From assembly GCA_002393095.1 (NCBI GenBank), contig DGII01000069.1, positions 1 through 14,852 on the forward strand: a stretch of DNA of 14,852 nucleotides, given 5' to 3'. Below, in pieces: positions 1 through 7,509 of the stretch; position 1 is the stretch's first letter, and each line of letters starts with the position of its first letter. The DNA comes from Lachnospiraceae bacterium UBA3826. Its GTDB lineage: Bacteria > Bacillota > Clostridia > Lachnospirales > Lachnospiraceae. The notes under the pieces are model-generated. The model was given only the letters and a program-made list of their open reading frames with translations, was not told the DNA's origin and did not search any database. A program made the position numbers and the translations under genes.

Positions 1-312
1 ATGAGGATAGTGCAGGAGATGTATGCGAGAGGCTTCGAATTCCTGCCAATAGATATATTTACTGCCAAGGCAAGAGCTTTTCAGGTGATAGACGGCAAGA
101 TCATGCCGTCCTTCACCAGTATAGAGGGACTCGGTGAAAATGCGGCCGATCTCATGGAAGCGGCTATGAAGGACGGTCCCTTCTTGTCCAAGCAGGAATT
201 CAGGGAGCGCACCAAGGCTAACCAGACTATAGTTAATACCATGAGTGAACTGGGACTCTTGGGAGATCTGCCTGAGAGCAATCAGATGAGTATATTTGAT
301 TATGTGTCGTGA
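1..312 (+). CDS. polC: DNA polymerase III PolC-type alpha subunit, C-terminal end (partial)
   Basis: This is the last 103 codons of the replicative DNA polymerase of low-GC Gram-positive bacteria; the gene starts before the window, so the first ATG here is internal. What is visible is the end of the C-terminal polymerase region: a stretch resembling FEFLPIDIFTAKARAF near residues 13-28, an IEGLGENAA helix-hairpin-helix-like segment near 41-48, and the typical closing sequence LPESNQMSIFDY. PolC proteins are about 1,400-1,450 residues, so over 90 percent is missing. PolC carries a 3'-5' exonuclease inside the polymerase, but that part is not in view. The TGA stop at 310-312 lies in a small 6-bp hairpin (TGAGAT/ATCTCA, 310-325) with no T tract, so I do not call it a terminator. 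The gap of 81 nt to the next gene leaves open whether they share a transcript. Confidence 0.9.
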   Translation: MRIVQEMYARGFEFLPIDIFTAKARAFQVIDGKIMPSFTSIEGLGENAADLMEAAMKDGPFLSKQEFRERTKANQTIVNTMSELGLLGDLPESNQMSIFDYVS

Positions 313-393
313 GATGCTTATCTCATAGAAGTGTAGGAAGCTGAAGGTTTTTTGCGAACGGGCTCGGGATCATATAAGTAAGGAGACAGTTAA

Positions 394-990
394 ATGAGAG
401 ATTTTCTTGATAAGCTTGCTTCAAGCGCTCCCACTCCGGGAGGCGGCGGAGCATCGGCTCTTATAGGAAGCATAGGCTGCTGCCTGTGCAGTATGGTGGC
501 TAATCTTACGACAGGTAAGAAGAAGTACGCCGAATATCAGGATAAGATAGATGAGTATATCCTAAAACTTAAGGAACTCAATGAGATACTTCTTAAGGAT
601 ATAGATAAGGACGCGGAGGCATTCAAGCCTCTGGCGGCGGCATACTCGCTCGATAAGTCCACACCGGGATATGAGGATATAATGGAGAAAGCCACGTATG
701 ATGCGGCACTGGCACCACTTGAGATAACACGTGATATTTATGAACTGGTGCCTGTAATTGAGGATCTGTCAGTAATGGGCTCACGGCTGGCCATAAGTGA
801 TGTGGCTGTGGCGGCGGCATCTGTAGCCGCGGCACTTAAGGGTGTGGTGATGAATGTGTATATCAATACCAAGTCCTTAAGAGACAGGGAAGCGGCTGAT
901 AAGATGAATGCCGAGGCGGATCATATGGTGAGTGACGGATGTGCAAGGCTTGATAAAGTCTATGATAATATCAGGGACGGTATGAGGTAG
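394..990 (+). CDS. fchA: Cyclodeaminase/cyclohydrolase family protein (FchA-like methenyl-THF cyclohydrolase)
   Basis: A 198-residue protein of the formiminotransferase-cyclodeaminase C-domain family. Members interconvert 5,10-methenyl-THF with 10-formyl-THF (FchA), or release ammonia from formimino-THF. Visible marks are the N-terminal motif APTPGGGGASAL (residues 12-23), a Cys-rich helix GCCLCSMVANLT, a DKDAEAF motif near residues 69-75, and alanine-rich helices (VAVAAASVAAALKGVV) typical of this all-helical dimer. Length matches stand-alone family members of about 200-210 residues. The start is clear: AGGAGA at 381-386 lies 7 nt before ATG. The next gene is a FolD homologue that seems to have lost cyclohydrolase residues, which favours a cyclohydrolase role over cyclodeaminase. 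I see no formiminotransferase gene in the window. Family assignment is firm; the exact substrate is inferred from context. Confidence 0.87.
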   Translation: MRDFLDKLASSAPTPGGGGASALIGSIGCCLCSMVANLTTGKKKYAEYQDKIDEYILKLKELNEILLKDIDKDAEAFKPLAAAYSLDKSTPGYEDIMEKATYDAALAPLEITRDIYELVPVIEDLSVMGSRLAISDVAVAAASVAAALKGVVMNVYINTKSLRDREAADKMNAEADHMVSDGCARLDKVYDNIRDGMR

Positions 991-1062
991 AGGTATTATG
1001 CATCAGCTATGCCTGACTGATAGGGCATGGCTTAAGTGAGGATTCACGGAACGGAGCAGTAT

Positions 1063-1902
1063 ATGGAGGAATGGAGAGGAATGCCTGTTGTACAGGCGTT
1101 AGCAGAGGATTTCAGGACAAGGATGGAGACTCTTAATGCTAAGGGTATCACACCTACGCTGGCGGTAGTCAGAGTGGGAGAGAGAGAGGATGACCTGTCC
1201 TATGAGAGAGGACTTAATAAGAGGTTCGATTCGGTAGGAGCAAGGGTAGTATCCAAGGTCTTACCTGCGGATGTAAGTCAGGAGGAGCTTGAAGAAACGG
1301 TAAGGGAGTGTGATGCGGATGCAGATATCCACGGAATACTCTTATTCAGACCGCTTCCCAAGCATCTTAATGAGAAGGCGGTGACTAAGCTCGTATCGCC
1401 CCGTAAGGATGTGGACTGTATGACGGAATATAATATCGCTCATACCTTCATGCAGGATAAGGAGGGACATGAACCCTGTACGCCCAGAGCCGTCATGGAG
1501 CTCCTTAAGCATTATGACTATGATCTTACCGGTAAAAAAGCCGTGGTCGTAGGCCGAAGTATGGTAGTGGGTAAGCCCCTTGCCATGATGTTGCTTAAAG
1601 CCAACGCCACAGTCACCGTATGTCATACAAGGACTAAGGATCTGGCAGCGGTATGTAAGGATGCGGATATTATATGTGCCTGTGCCGGAGTACCTAAGAT
1701 GATAACCGATGAACATATGAGTGAGGGACAGGTGATCATAGATGTGGGCATCAATGTAGTGGACGGCAAGCTCTGCGGAGATGTGGACTATGAGGCGGCA
1801 GGATGTCATGCAGCATATGCAACCCCTGTTCCGGGGGGTATCGGTACAGTCACCACCTCATGTCTTCTGATGAATGTGATAAAAAGTGCGGAGATGGTAT
1901 GA
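1063..1902 (+). CDS. folD: FolD-family methylene-THF dehydrogenase, cyclohydrolase site apparently lost
   Basis: This folate enzyme oxidises 5,10-methylene-THF to 5,10-methenyl-THF with NAD(P). The Rossmann motif VVVGRSMVVGKPLAMMLL and the C-terminal signature PVPGGIGTVTTS are intact, as is KDVD (residues 115-118), though the usual following Gly is Cys. Two residues normally required for cyclohydrolase activity are replaced. In the Y-x-x-x-K-x-K motif (Y47 here) the catalytic Lys is Leu51, and in the usual VQLPLP motif the Gln is Phe95. I infer a mono-functional dehydrogenase working with the upstream FchA-like cyclohydrolase. Start: ATG 1063 has GGAG 6 nt upstream and leaves a normal-length N-terminus (280 aa). 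GTG 1036 (288 aa plus one codon offset as displayed, in frame) and ATG 1081 are alternatives; 1081 would cut into the first helix. Spacing of 72 nt from fchA, same strand, suggests one operon. No convincing terminator follows. Confidence 0.9.
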   Translation: MEEWRGMPVVQALAEDFRTRMETLNAKGITPTLAVVRVGEREDDLSYERGLNKRFDSVGARVVSKVLPADVSQEELEETVRECDADADIHGILLFRPLPKHLNEKAVTKLVSPRKDVDCMTEYNIAHTFMQDKEGHEPCTPRAVMELLKHYDYDLTGKKAVVVGRSMVVGKPLAMMLLKANATVTVCHTRTKDLAAVCKDADIICACAGVPKMITDEHMSEGQVIIDVGINVVDGKLCGDVDYEAAGCHAAYATPVPGGIGTVTTSCLLMNVIKSAEMV

Positions 1903-1977
1903 TAGAATAGAATAATAAATTGAGTAAAATAATTTTATTTTTTTGCTAATTTTGTTACAGTTTTATTACACTTTTTG

Positions 1978-1986
1978 TGGTATTAT
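1978..1986 (+). promoter_or_regulatory. Extended -10 promoter for the GGDEF-EAL gene
   Basis: TG-G-TATTAT fits the extended -10 pattern TGnTATAAT at 8 of 9 defined positions or better, and lies at the end of an AT-rich tract (1903-1977). No good -35 box is seen at 16-18 nt, which is common for extended -10 promoters. The expected start of transcription is near 1993, giving a leader of about 105 nt. Confidence 0.5.
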
Positions 1987-1999
1987 TATATCAATAAGA

Positions 2000-2080
2000 A
2001 TTGTCGCAAGACAATAACTTATATACTTCCCCTTTTATATGACCATCTTCGTCCCCCGAGGATGGTCTTTCCCTTTCTTT
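2000..2080 (+). promoter_or_regulatory. Structured 5' leader: two hairpins ahead of the GGDEF-EAL gene
   Basis: Hairpin 1 is ATTGTC-GCAA-GACAAT (2000-2015): a perfect 6-bp stem capped by a GNRA-type tetraloop. Hairpin 2 pairs GACCATCTTCG (2041-2051) with CGAGGATGGTC (2057-2067), 11 bp with one G-U pair and a TCCCC loop, followed by the pyrimidine run TTTCCCTTTCTTT. Hairpin 2 could act as an attenuator or leaky terminator 14 nt before the Shine-Dalgarno GGAGGAG (2081-2087). It could alternatively end folD readthrough transcripts. I do not recognise a c-di-GMP riboswitch. Confidence 0.5.
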
Positions 2081-2098
2081 GGAGGAGAATAGTTTTAG

Positions 2099-4051
2099 AT
2101 GAACACTTGGGTTATCCATTATGAGATAGCAGCCATCATAATCATTTTTGCTGTCTCTATACTGTTCATGGTAGGCCACAGGGTATATACTAAGACATCG
2201 AGAGTTTTCAAGGCTATCCTGCTGATGGGTATGGCTACAGCCATTTCTGACGAACTGTCGGTATTCGGATTATCTCATACAGACATTGTATCCCCTATTG
2301 CTAACAGTGTACTGATCGTGCTGTATAATGTATTCATGATGTCAACGGTATTCCTGTACGTTGTATATATTGTTCTGGCTACGGGAACAGACAGTGTATA
2401 CAAGAAGCGATTCTATATCTTTGGCTCCGTTCCCATTGTGTTAGAGCTTATCTTCTTCATAACCTCCCCAATCACACATTTTATGTTCTATATAGATGAG
2501 GCCGGTGTATATCACAGAGGAGTCGGTATGCCCCAGTGCTTTGTGGTCATGGGTATATATGTATCTTTTATGGCGTATCTTTGCTTTATAAGAAGCGACC
2601 ACATATCCAGGGTACAGTTTATATCTACACTAATGTATATGATTGCAATAGTTGTGGCAATCATATTGCAGATAGTATTCCCTGAGCTTTTGCTCAATGC
2701 GTTCGCTATTGCTATAGGAGTGATGCTTGTGTTCACGACGATGCAGGGAGAATTCGTGGATTCCGATAAGATGCTTGATACTTTGAATTCCGATGCGTGG
2801 AGCAGAATGATAGCAAGGGCTGCAGACACGAACAGACCTGTTACGCTGTTGGTAGTAAGGCTTGGAGGCTATGAGAGACTCAATACACAGGTTGGGTATG
2901 CGGGATGTAACAAGGTTCTCAGACAGATAGCTGCCTTTTTGGTGAAGCTTATACCGGGACATCAGGTATATCATCTTAATGGTCTGTATTTTGGATGTGT
3001 GCTTGATGAGAAGGAAAATGGCATAGCCTATGCCGAAAGTATTGAGGACAGACTTTCGCAGAACTTTAAGATAGAGGGGTACCCCGGTAATATCAGTATC
3101 CCCTTCCTGATAACATTGGTTCAATGTCCGGGACAGGTGAAGGATTCGCAGGAATTGGATGCTCTTACCAATATGCTTTGTGTGGAGCCGGACGGATACG
3201 AGGAAGAGAAGATACATGTCGTATCTGATGAAGATATAGAGCGCTTTGCCCACAGAAAGAATATTGAAATGGCGCTTGAGAGAGCTGTCAGAACAGGAGG
3301 CTTTACGGTTCATTATCAGCCCATAGTTAAGCTTGATACCATGAAGGTATACAGCTTGGAAGCTCTTGTCAGGCTCTATGATGACGAGGTGGGAGTCATA
3401 TATCCTGATGAATTCATTTCACTGGCTGAGGAGACAGGCATCATTCCGATGATCACTGAATGCGTGTTAAGCCGTGCAGTCAGTCTTATGTCAAGATGCA
3501 GGCTTAAGGAGAAGGGAATCATGAGGATGCATGTGAACCTTACGGCATCCGAGTGCAAGAGAGGTGACCGTAACGGTAAGCTGGCAGCGATAGTTGATAT
3601 GTATGATCTTGACAGATATACGATCTGCTTTGAGATATCGGAGTCGGCATCACCGGGAGAGACCAATCCTGTCGGAGAAGGAGTATGCAGATTGCATGAT
3701 GGCGGAATGGGAATAGTTCTGGATGACTTTGGAACGGGTTATTCCAATATGACAGAGATCGTGGCACTGCCAATTGACCTTGTGAAGATAGATAAGACCT
3801 TCCTGTGGACAGCCATGATGGATGATGGCGCGATGACGGTGTTAAGAGAATTCGTGGATATGATACACAAGTCCGGACGAAAGGTATTGATCGCGGGAGT
3901 GGAAGATAAGCACGGACTGGAAGTGGTTAAAGAGCTTGAGGCGGATTATGTGCAGGGCTTCTGCTTCGCCAAGCCGATGCCTCAGGATGAGCTTATAGAA
4001 TATATCAACAATGTCAATGTATACGGAATGTCTCCCATACAAGAGGCATGA
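2099..4051 (+). CDS. Membrane-anchored degenerate GGDEF - EAL protein (probable c-di-GMP sensor/effector)
   Basis: A 650-residue protein with three parts. Residues 1 to about 220 hold six or seven hydrophobic helices, a membrane sensor of unknown input. Residues about 225-370 resemble a GGDEF domain, but the signature is N294-G-L-Y-F298, so cyclase activity is not expected. Residues about 395-640 are an EAL domain, the fold that linearises cyclic di-GMP. It keeps E421 of EAL with its Arg, N480, E512, D542-D543 in DDFGTG, K563 and D565, and the Gln of VQGF. However, the usual AEGVE is IAGVE: Ala599 replaces the glutamate proposed as general base in RocR (E352), while E602 remains. Catalysis is therefore doubtful, and a c-di-GMP-binding or protein-interaction role is possible. 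The GGAGGAG site is 11 nt before ATG. It stands alone between its own promoter and a terminator. Confidence 0.9.
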   Translation: MNTWVIHYEIAAIIIIFAVSILFMVGHRVYTKTSRVFKAILLMGMATAISDELSVFGLSHTDIVSPIANSVLIVLYNVFMMSTVFLYVVYIVLATGTDSVYKKRFYIFGSVPIVLELIFFITSPITHFMFYIDEAGVYHRGVGMPQCFVVMGIYVSFMAYLCFIRSDHISRVQFISTLMYMIAIVVAIILQIVFPELLLNAFAIAIGVMLVFTTMQGEFVDSDKMLDTLNSDAWSRMIARAADTNRPVTLLVVRLGGYERLNTQVGYAGCNKVLRQIAAFLVKLIPGHQVYHLNGLYFGCVLDEKENGIAYAESIEDRLSQNFKIEGYPGNISIPFLITLVQCPGQVKDSQELDALTNMLCVEPDGYEEEKIHVVSDEDIERFAHRKNIEMALERAVRTGGFTVHYQPIVKLDTMKVYSLEALVRLYDDEVGVIYPDEFISLAEETGIIPMITECVLSRAVSLMSRCRLKEKGIMRMHVNLTASECKRGDRNGKLAAIVDMYDLDRYTICFEISESASPGETNPVGEGVCRLHDGGMGIVLDDFGTGYSNMTEIVALPIDLVKIDKTFLWTAMMDDGAMTVLREFVDMIHKSGRKVLIAGVEDKHGLEVVKELEADYVQGFCFAKPMPQDELIEYINNVNVYGMSPIQEA

Positions 4052-4056
4052 TAAAT

Positions 4057-4092
4057 AAAAGAACCGTGGACCTCCGTGTCCGCGGCTCTTTT
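4057..4092. terminator. Bidirectional rho-independent terminator between convergent genes
   Basis: AAAAGAACCGTGGAC (4057-4071) pairs with GTCCGCGGCTCTTTT (4078-4092), a 15-bp stem with one A-C mismatch and one wobble, around a 6-nt loop. A runs on one side and T runs on the other make it work on both strands, serving the EAL gene (stop at 4051) and the minus-strand gene ending at 4137. Confidence 0.85.
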
Positions 4093-4136
4093 ACTGTAGG
4101 GTATAATAAACAACAAAGTTTCTCTTAACGTTATGA

Positions 4137-4523
4137 CTATTCTGTGATGTCTTCAACGGTCTCCTTAACCGTGTCCGCAACATCCTCAGCCTTGTCAATA
4201 ATATCTTCTGCCACATCATTAATATCATTGGTGTTAGCAGAGCTCTTGGCAGCCTTACGCTCTGCAAGCTGGTCATTAAGAACAGCCTTCTTATCAATGG
4301 CATCCTTGATTATGCCCATGATATCGGAGAATTCCAACTCCGGATCATTCTTATGTGCCTCGTAGTAAGCCTTTCCAAGCTCCTTGTAATTCTTCACAAG
4401 GGTATTGTCGCAACTAACGATCTGTGCACGGATATTGGCGATCTCAGATACTTCCTTAGCTTTATCGGCTACAATCTTGCTTCCGGCGCCAACCTTTTCG
4501 GTAATATCATCCCAAAATGACAT
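4137..4523 (-). CDS. Small acidic helical protein of unknown function
   Basis: I do not recognise a characterised family, though it resembles small Clostridia proteins that open with M-S-F-hydrophobic-D-D and carry an LGKAYYEAHKNDPE-like core. Using the ATG at 4523 it has 128 residues. The first third (DDITEKVGAGSKIVADKAKEV) and the last third (VAEDIIDKAEDVADTV, KETVEDITE) look like amphipathic helices rich in Asp, Glu, Ala and Val. The middle holds a NYKELGKAYYE segment and a coiled-coil-like KKAVLNDQLAERKAA. There is no signal peptide, membrane helix or cysteine pair; the one Cys is in VSCDNT. Start choice: an in-frame ATG at 4538 would add MEEEN, but its own bases form the GGAGG (4536-4532) lying 8 nt before ATG 4523, so 4523 is better. 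It is convergent with the EAL gene and lies downstream of the penicillin-binding protein gene. It is probably cytoplasmic; function is open. Confidence 0.8.
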   Translation of the reverse strand: MSFWDDITEKVGAGSKIVADKAKEVSEIANIRAQIVSCDNTLVKNYKELGKAYYEAHKNDPELEFSDIMGIIKDAIDKKAVLNDQLAERKAAKSSANTNDINDVAEDIIDKAEDVADTVKETVEDITE

Positions 4524-4549
4524 ATTCTCTTCCTCCATTCACGTAAACT

Positions 4550-4555
4550 TATTAT
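4550..4555 (-). promoter_or_regulatory. Candidate -10 box for the small acidic protein gene
   Basis: Read on the minus strand this is a perfect TATAAT about 27 nt before the chosen start. The segment at -35 distance (near 4573-4578) reads GGTGAG and is a poor match. A 6-bp inverted repeat GCAACC/GGTTGC (4568-4573 and 4579-4584) occupies that place and could be an operator or a weak hairpin. Confidence 0.35.
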
Positions 4556-4672
4556 ACTTTCCCACAGGCAACCTCACCGGTTGCTAATTATGATTATACA
4601 TCATAGAGCGGTAAAATAATAATTAATTAATTATAAAATCTATAAACAATCACATTTTTCGATTAACAGTCT

Positions 4673-7390
4673 CTACTCACCGGCGGGTATCGCTTCTGCC
4701 GCCGCTGCATTCTGCTCTATGGCCAGAGCCATAGCAGTAGCTGCGTCGGATGCCCTTTGCTGCATCTCAAGCTGCTGTGAGGCAAGCAGCATATCTATAT
4801 TGGGATCAGCCATATAGGCTGCATTATGAATACATAGATGCTGACTTGTACCATCGGGATTCTCGATTATAGTGCCTTCACTTGATTGAAGCTCTGCCGC
4901 TTCTTCATCCAGACCCGCGGCTAACAGAGTTCCCCTCTGAACTGCGGGGTCCTCCGGAAGAGGAAGCTCGAAGACTCCTTCTGTTTTGAAAGGACATGTA
5001 TCACAAGCCGGTAAAAGGCTATACGCACAGACCGTACCTGAGTAATGAACATCACAAGTCTCTGTCGGGACTGTATCCTCTGCGAATATCTCACTCTTTA
5101 AGTGGGCATCACAGAGTCCCGGAATAGGAAGCTTGCCGGATGAAGCACATACGGTACAGGTGACCAGACCGCCGGGAGTGGGGAATGAAGCATATTCAAG
5201 ATTCTCGTGCACCCTGCTCATGACCTCGCGCCATAATGTCTTGGCGAAGTTCTTCTCGGCATTGGAGGTAAGCTTGGCATTATTATCGAAGCCTGTCCAT
5301 GTCGAGCAGGTATAATAAGGCGTATATCCTGCGAACCATACGTCATTGTAGTCTGATGTGGTACCTGTCTTGCCGGCTATAGCCATGCCGCCGAAGTTGG
5401 CAGCGGTTCCCGAACCGGATGTAACAACATCCTGCATGGCATTGGTCAGAAGATAAGCCGTAGTCTGCTTAAGTACCTGTCTTGAATCTATCATGGTATT
5501 ATCAAGTAGTGTATTGCCGTCATGGTCGACAACCTTGGTATAAAGCTTGGGCTTGATATATACGCCCTCATTGGCTATGGTCGCATAAGCGGCATTAAGC
5601 TCTAAGTTGGTAACGCCGTTGGTGATACCGCCCAGAGCAAGTGTCTGTTGTATATCGGAGTATATCTTGCCGCCGATCTCCTTGCTGGATACGAGAGTTG
5701 TGAAGCCGAAATTCTGCAGATAATCATAACCGAGCTGTGGACCTATCTGGGTAAGAGCCTTAACCGTTACAATATTAAGGGAGTCCCTGATTCCGTCACG
5801 GAACGAGCATATCCCCCTGTAGCCTGTTGTGTACCAGTTACGGACAGGAGTGCCTCCGTCGAAGCAGTAGGGAGCATCCGTCTCAACCGTGGCAAGAGTA
5901 AGACCTGCGCTGTCTAATGCAGGTGCATAGGTGGATACAACCTTGAAGGTAGATCCGGGCTGACGTGTAGTGGAAGTAGCCCTGTTAAGGGTTCTGCTTG
6001 CCGACTTGGTACCGCGACCGCCTATCATGGCTACGACCTCACCTGTATGCTGATCCTCCACCGTAAGAGATATCTGCGGCTGGGGAGTGATATTGATCTT
6101 CTCTGAGAGAATGTCATCTCCGGATGACATCACCGCATTCTGGTATTCCTCAATCGCGGCATATGCCTCGTCCGGGCTGTCATAGAGCAGATTGAAGCGG
6201 CTGTCAGTCTGCTTGAAGTACTGCTTGAACATCTCGGAGCTGTGATTCTCCACATCTCCGTTCGCTTTGGTTATCGAAAGCCTGTAATTAAGGTAGTATT
6301 TTGTCCCTTCGGGATATACCGACTCATCCGAACATACCTGATCGCATATACGCTGAATGTCCGGATCTTGTGTGGAATATATGGACAGACCGCCGCTGTA
6401 TAGGAGGGTATAAGCCTGGGTCTCATTATATCCGGCGGCAAGGAGATCATTGTATACCGCCTCAGTCACCGCATCATCAAAGTATGAGTTGATCGTGCTC
6501 TCAACTACAGTCTCATTGGTGGTCTGAATCCTTGAATACACATCATCCGCCTTGGCAGTATTATACTCATCCTCATCTATATAGCCCTGATCGAGCATGT
6601 ATTTAAGCACGGTATCACGCCTCTCCGCATTCTTATCGGGATGGGAGATGGGATTATACTTGGAAGGGTTCTGTGTAATGCCTGCTATGACCGCACATTC
6701 GGAGAGAGAAAGCTCGTATACGTTCTTGTTGAAGTATCTTAAGCTTGCCGCCTGAACACCTAGGGTATTCTGTCCGAGGTTGATAGTATTCATATAGTTA
6801 AGGAGGATATCCTCCTTGCTCATCTTCTTCTCAAGCTGGATCGCAAGGTACTGCTCCTGTATCTTACGCTTGACACGCTCGATGGTGCTGTCTTCGCTCA
6901 TCCAGTTGGTGAAGACATTGTTCTTAAGAAGCTGCTGCGTGATGGTTGAGGCACCCTGTGAAAGAGACCGGTCCTTAAGTGCTGACATACCGGCACGCAT
7001 GATACCCATGATATCTATACCGTTGTGACTGTAGAAGCGCTCGTCCTCTATCGCTACGAAAGCGTCAGAGAGGTTCTGCGGTATCTTGTCCATGCTGACG
7101 GGGATTCGGTTACTGTCAGCGGCCACAAGCTTAGCTGTCTGATTGCCGTTCTTATCATATATAAATGTCGAGAAACCGGTGGGAGATACATCGATATTGG
7201 AGATATCCGGCGAAGTATCTATGATCCCCTTGAATACACCGATACCGGTTGCTGTTCCGATTATTCCCGCACCGATAACGGCTATGAGGAGCAGTCTTAT
7301 GATGATAAGCCCAAGTTTCTTTGATAATTTCAGTCCTACGGAATTAAGCTCGGCTTCTTTAGCCTTGATTCCGGTTTTCGTATAATTCAT
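4673..7390 (-). CDS. Class A penicillin-binding protein (bifunctional transglycosylase-transpeptidase)
   Basis: A 905-residue PBP1A-type enzyme that polymerises lipid II and cross-links peptidoglycan outside the membrane. A short cytoplasmic N-terminus leads to one membrane helix (about residues 26-52). The GT51 domain follows, with E115-DERFYSH (catalytic Glu), GASTITQQLLKN and an EKKMSKEDILLNYMN segment. The transpeptidase has the STFK motif (nucleophile S480, K483), SLN (537-539) and KTGT (from K674). After the catalytic domain, about residues 744-800, comes a cysteine-rich segment with CTVC, GLC, TCDVH, CAY, and CDTC; the final 35 residues are rich in Ala, Gln and Met. The VCxxSG and CDVH parts recur in other Firmicutes PBPs, but the extra CDTC region is less usual. 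Start ATG 7390 is supported by an upstream promoter; its ribosome site is weak (AGG 7 nt before). Gene order gives no operon partner except the small gene downstream. Confidence 0.95.
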   Translation of the reverse strand: MNYTKTGIKAKEAELNSVGLKLSKKLGLIIIRLLLIAVIGAGIIGTATGIGVFKGIIDTSPDISNIDVSPTGFSTFIYDKNGNQTAKLVAADSNRIPVSMDKIPQNLSDAFVAIEDERFYSHNGIDIMGIMRAGMSALKDRSLSQGASTITQQLLKNNVFTNWMSEDSTIERVKRKIQEQYLAIQLEKKMSKEDILLNYMNTINLGQNTLGVQAASLRYFNKNVYELSLSECAVIAGITQNPSKYNPISHPDKNAERRDTVLKYMLDQGYIDEDEYNTAKADDVYSRIQTTNETVVESTINSYFDDAVTEAVYNDLLAAGYNETQAYTLLYSGGLSIYSTQDPDIQRICDQVCSDESVYPEGTKYYLNYRLSITKANGDVENHSSEMFKQYFKQTDSRFNLLYDSPDEAYAAIEEYQNAVMSSGDDILSEKINITPQPQISLTVEDQHTGEVVAMIGGRGTKSASRTLNRATSTTRQPGSTFKVVSTYAPALDSAGLTLATVETDAPYCFDGGTPVRNWYTTGYRGICSFRDGIRDSLNIVTVKALTQIGPQLGYDYLQNFGFTTLVSSKEIGGKIYSDIQQTLALGGITNGVTNLELNAAYATIANEGVYIKPKLYTKVVDHDGNTLLDNTMIDSRQVLKQTTAYLLTNAMQDVVTSGSGTAANFGGMAIAGKTGTTSDYNDVWFAGYTPYYTCSTWTGFDNNAKLTSNAEKNFAKTLWREVMSRVHENLEYASFPTPGGLVTCTVCASSGKLPIPGLCDAHLKSEIFAEDTVPTETCDVHYSGTVCAYSLLPACDTCPFKTEGVFELPLPEDPAVQRGTLLAAGLDEEAAELQSSEGTIIENPDGTSQHLCIHNAAYMADPNIDMLLASQQLEMQQRASDAATAMALAIEQNAAAAEAIPAGE

Positions 7391-7441
7391 TTCCGTACCT
7401 GTATTCTTTCATTACTTTCGGCAGTATGCCATACAAAGTTA

Positions 7442-7450
7442 ATTATACCA
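7442..7450 (-). promoter_or_regulatory. Extended -10 promoter for the penicillin-binding protein gene
   Basis: On the minus strand the sequence reads TGGTATAAT, a full match to TGnTATAAT, about 50 nt before the ATG at 7390. A TTTATT lies at -35 distance with a 17-nt spacer (7470-7465), only a partial match. Confidence 0.6.
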
Positions 7451-7474
7451 AAAAGTCAAATTAAAATAAAGGTG

Positions 7475-7503
7475 TTTATAAAGTCTTAAGAAAGGCTTAA
7501 AAT
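7475..7503 (+). promoter_or_regulatory. Candidate promoter for the yigZ gene
   Basis: TTTATA (7475-7480) and TAAAAT (7498-7503) are separated by exactly 17 nt. Transcription would begin near 7510, which is the A of the start codon, so the mRNA may be leaderless or nearly so. Confidence 0.45.
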
Positions 7504-7509
7504 AGCACT

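Noticed and set aside
310..325. Terminator at the polC stop codon (TGAGAT/ATCTCA hairpin)
   Set aside because: Only 6 bp, overlaps the stop codon and has no T tract; a separate T6 at 348-353 follows no stem.
1990..2098. c-di-GMP riboswitch in the GGDEF-EAL gene leader
   Set aside because: Neither class I nor class II consensus core is recognisable; only two simple hairpins are seen.
4524..4538. Five-residue N-terminal extension (MEEEN) of the small acidic protein
   Set aside because: The bases of that ATG form the GGAGG used to start at 4523.
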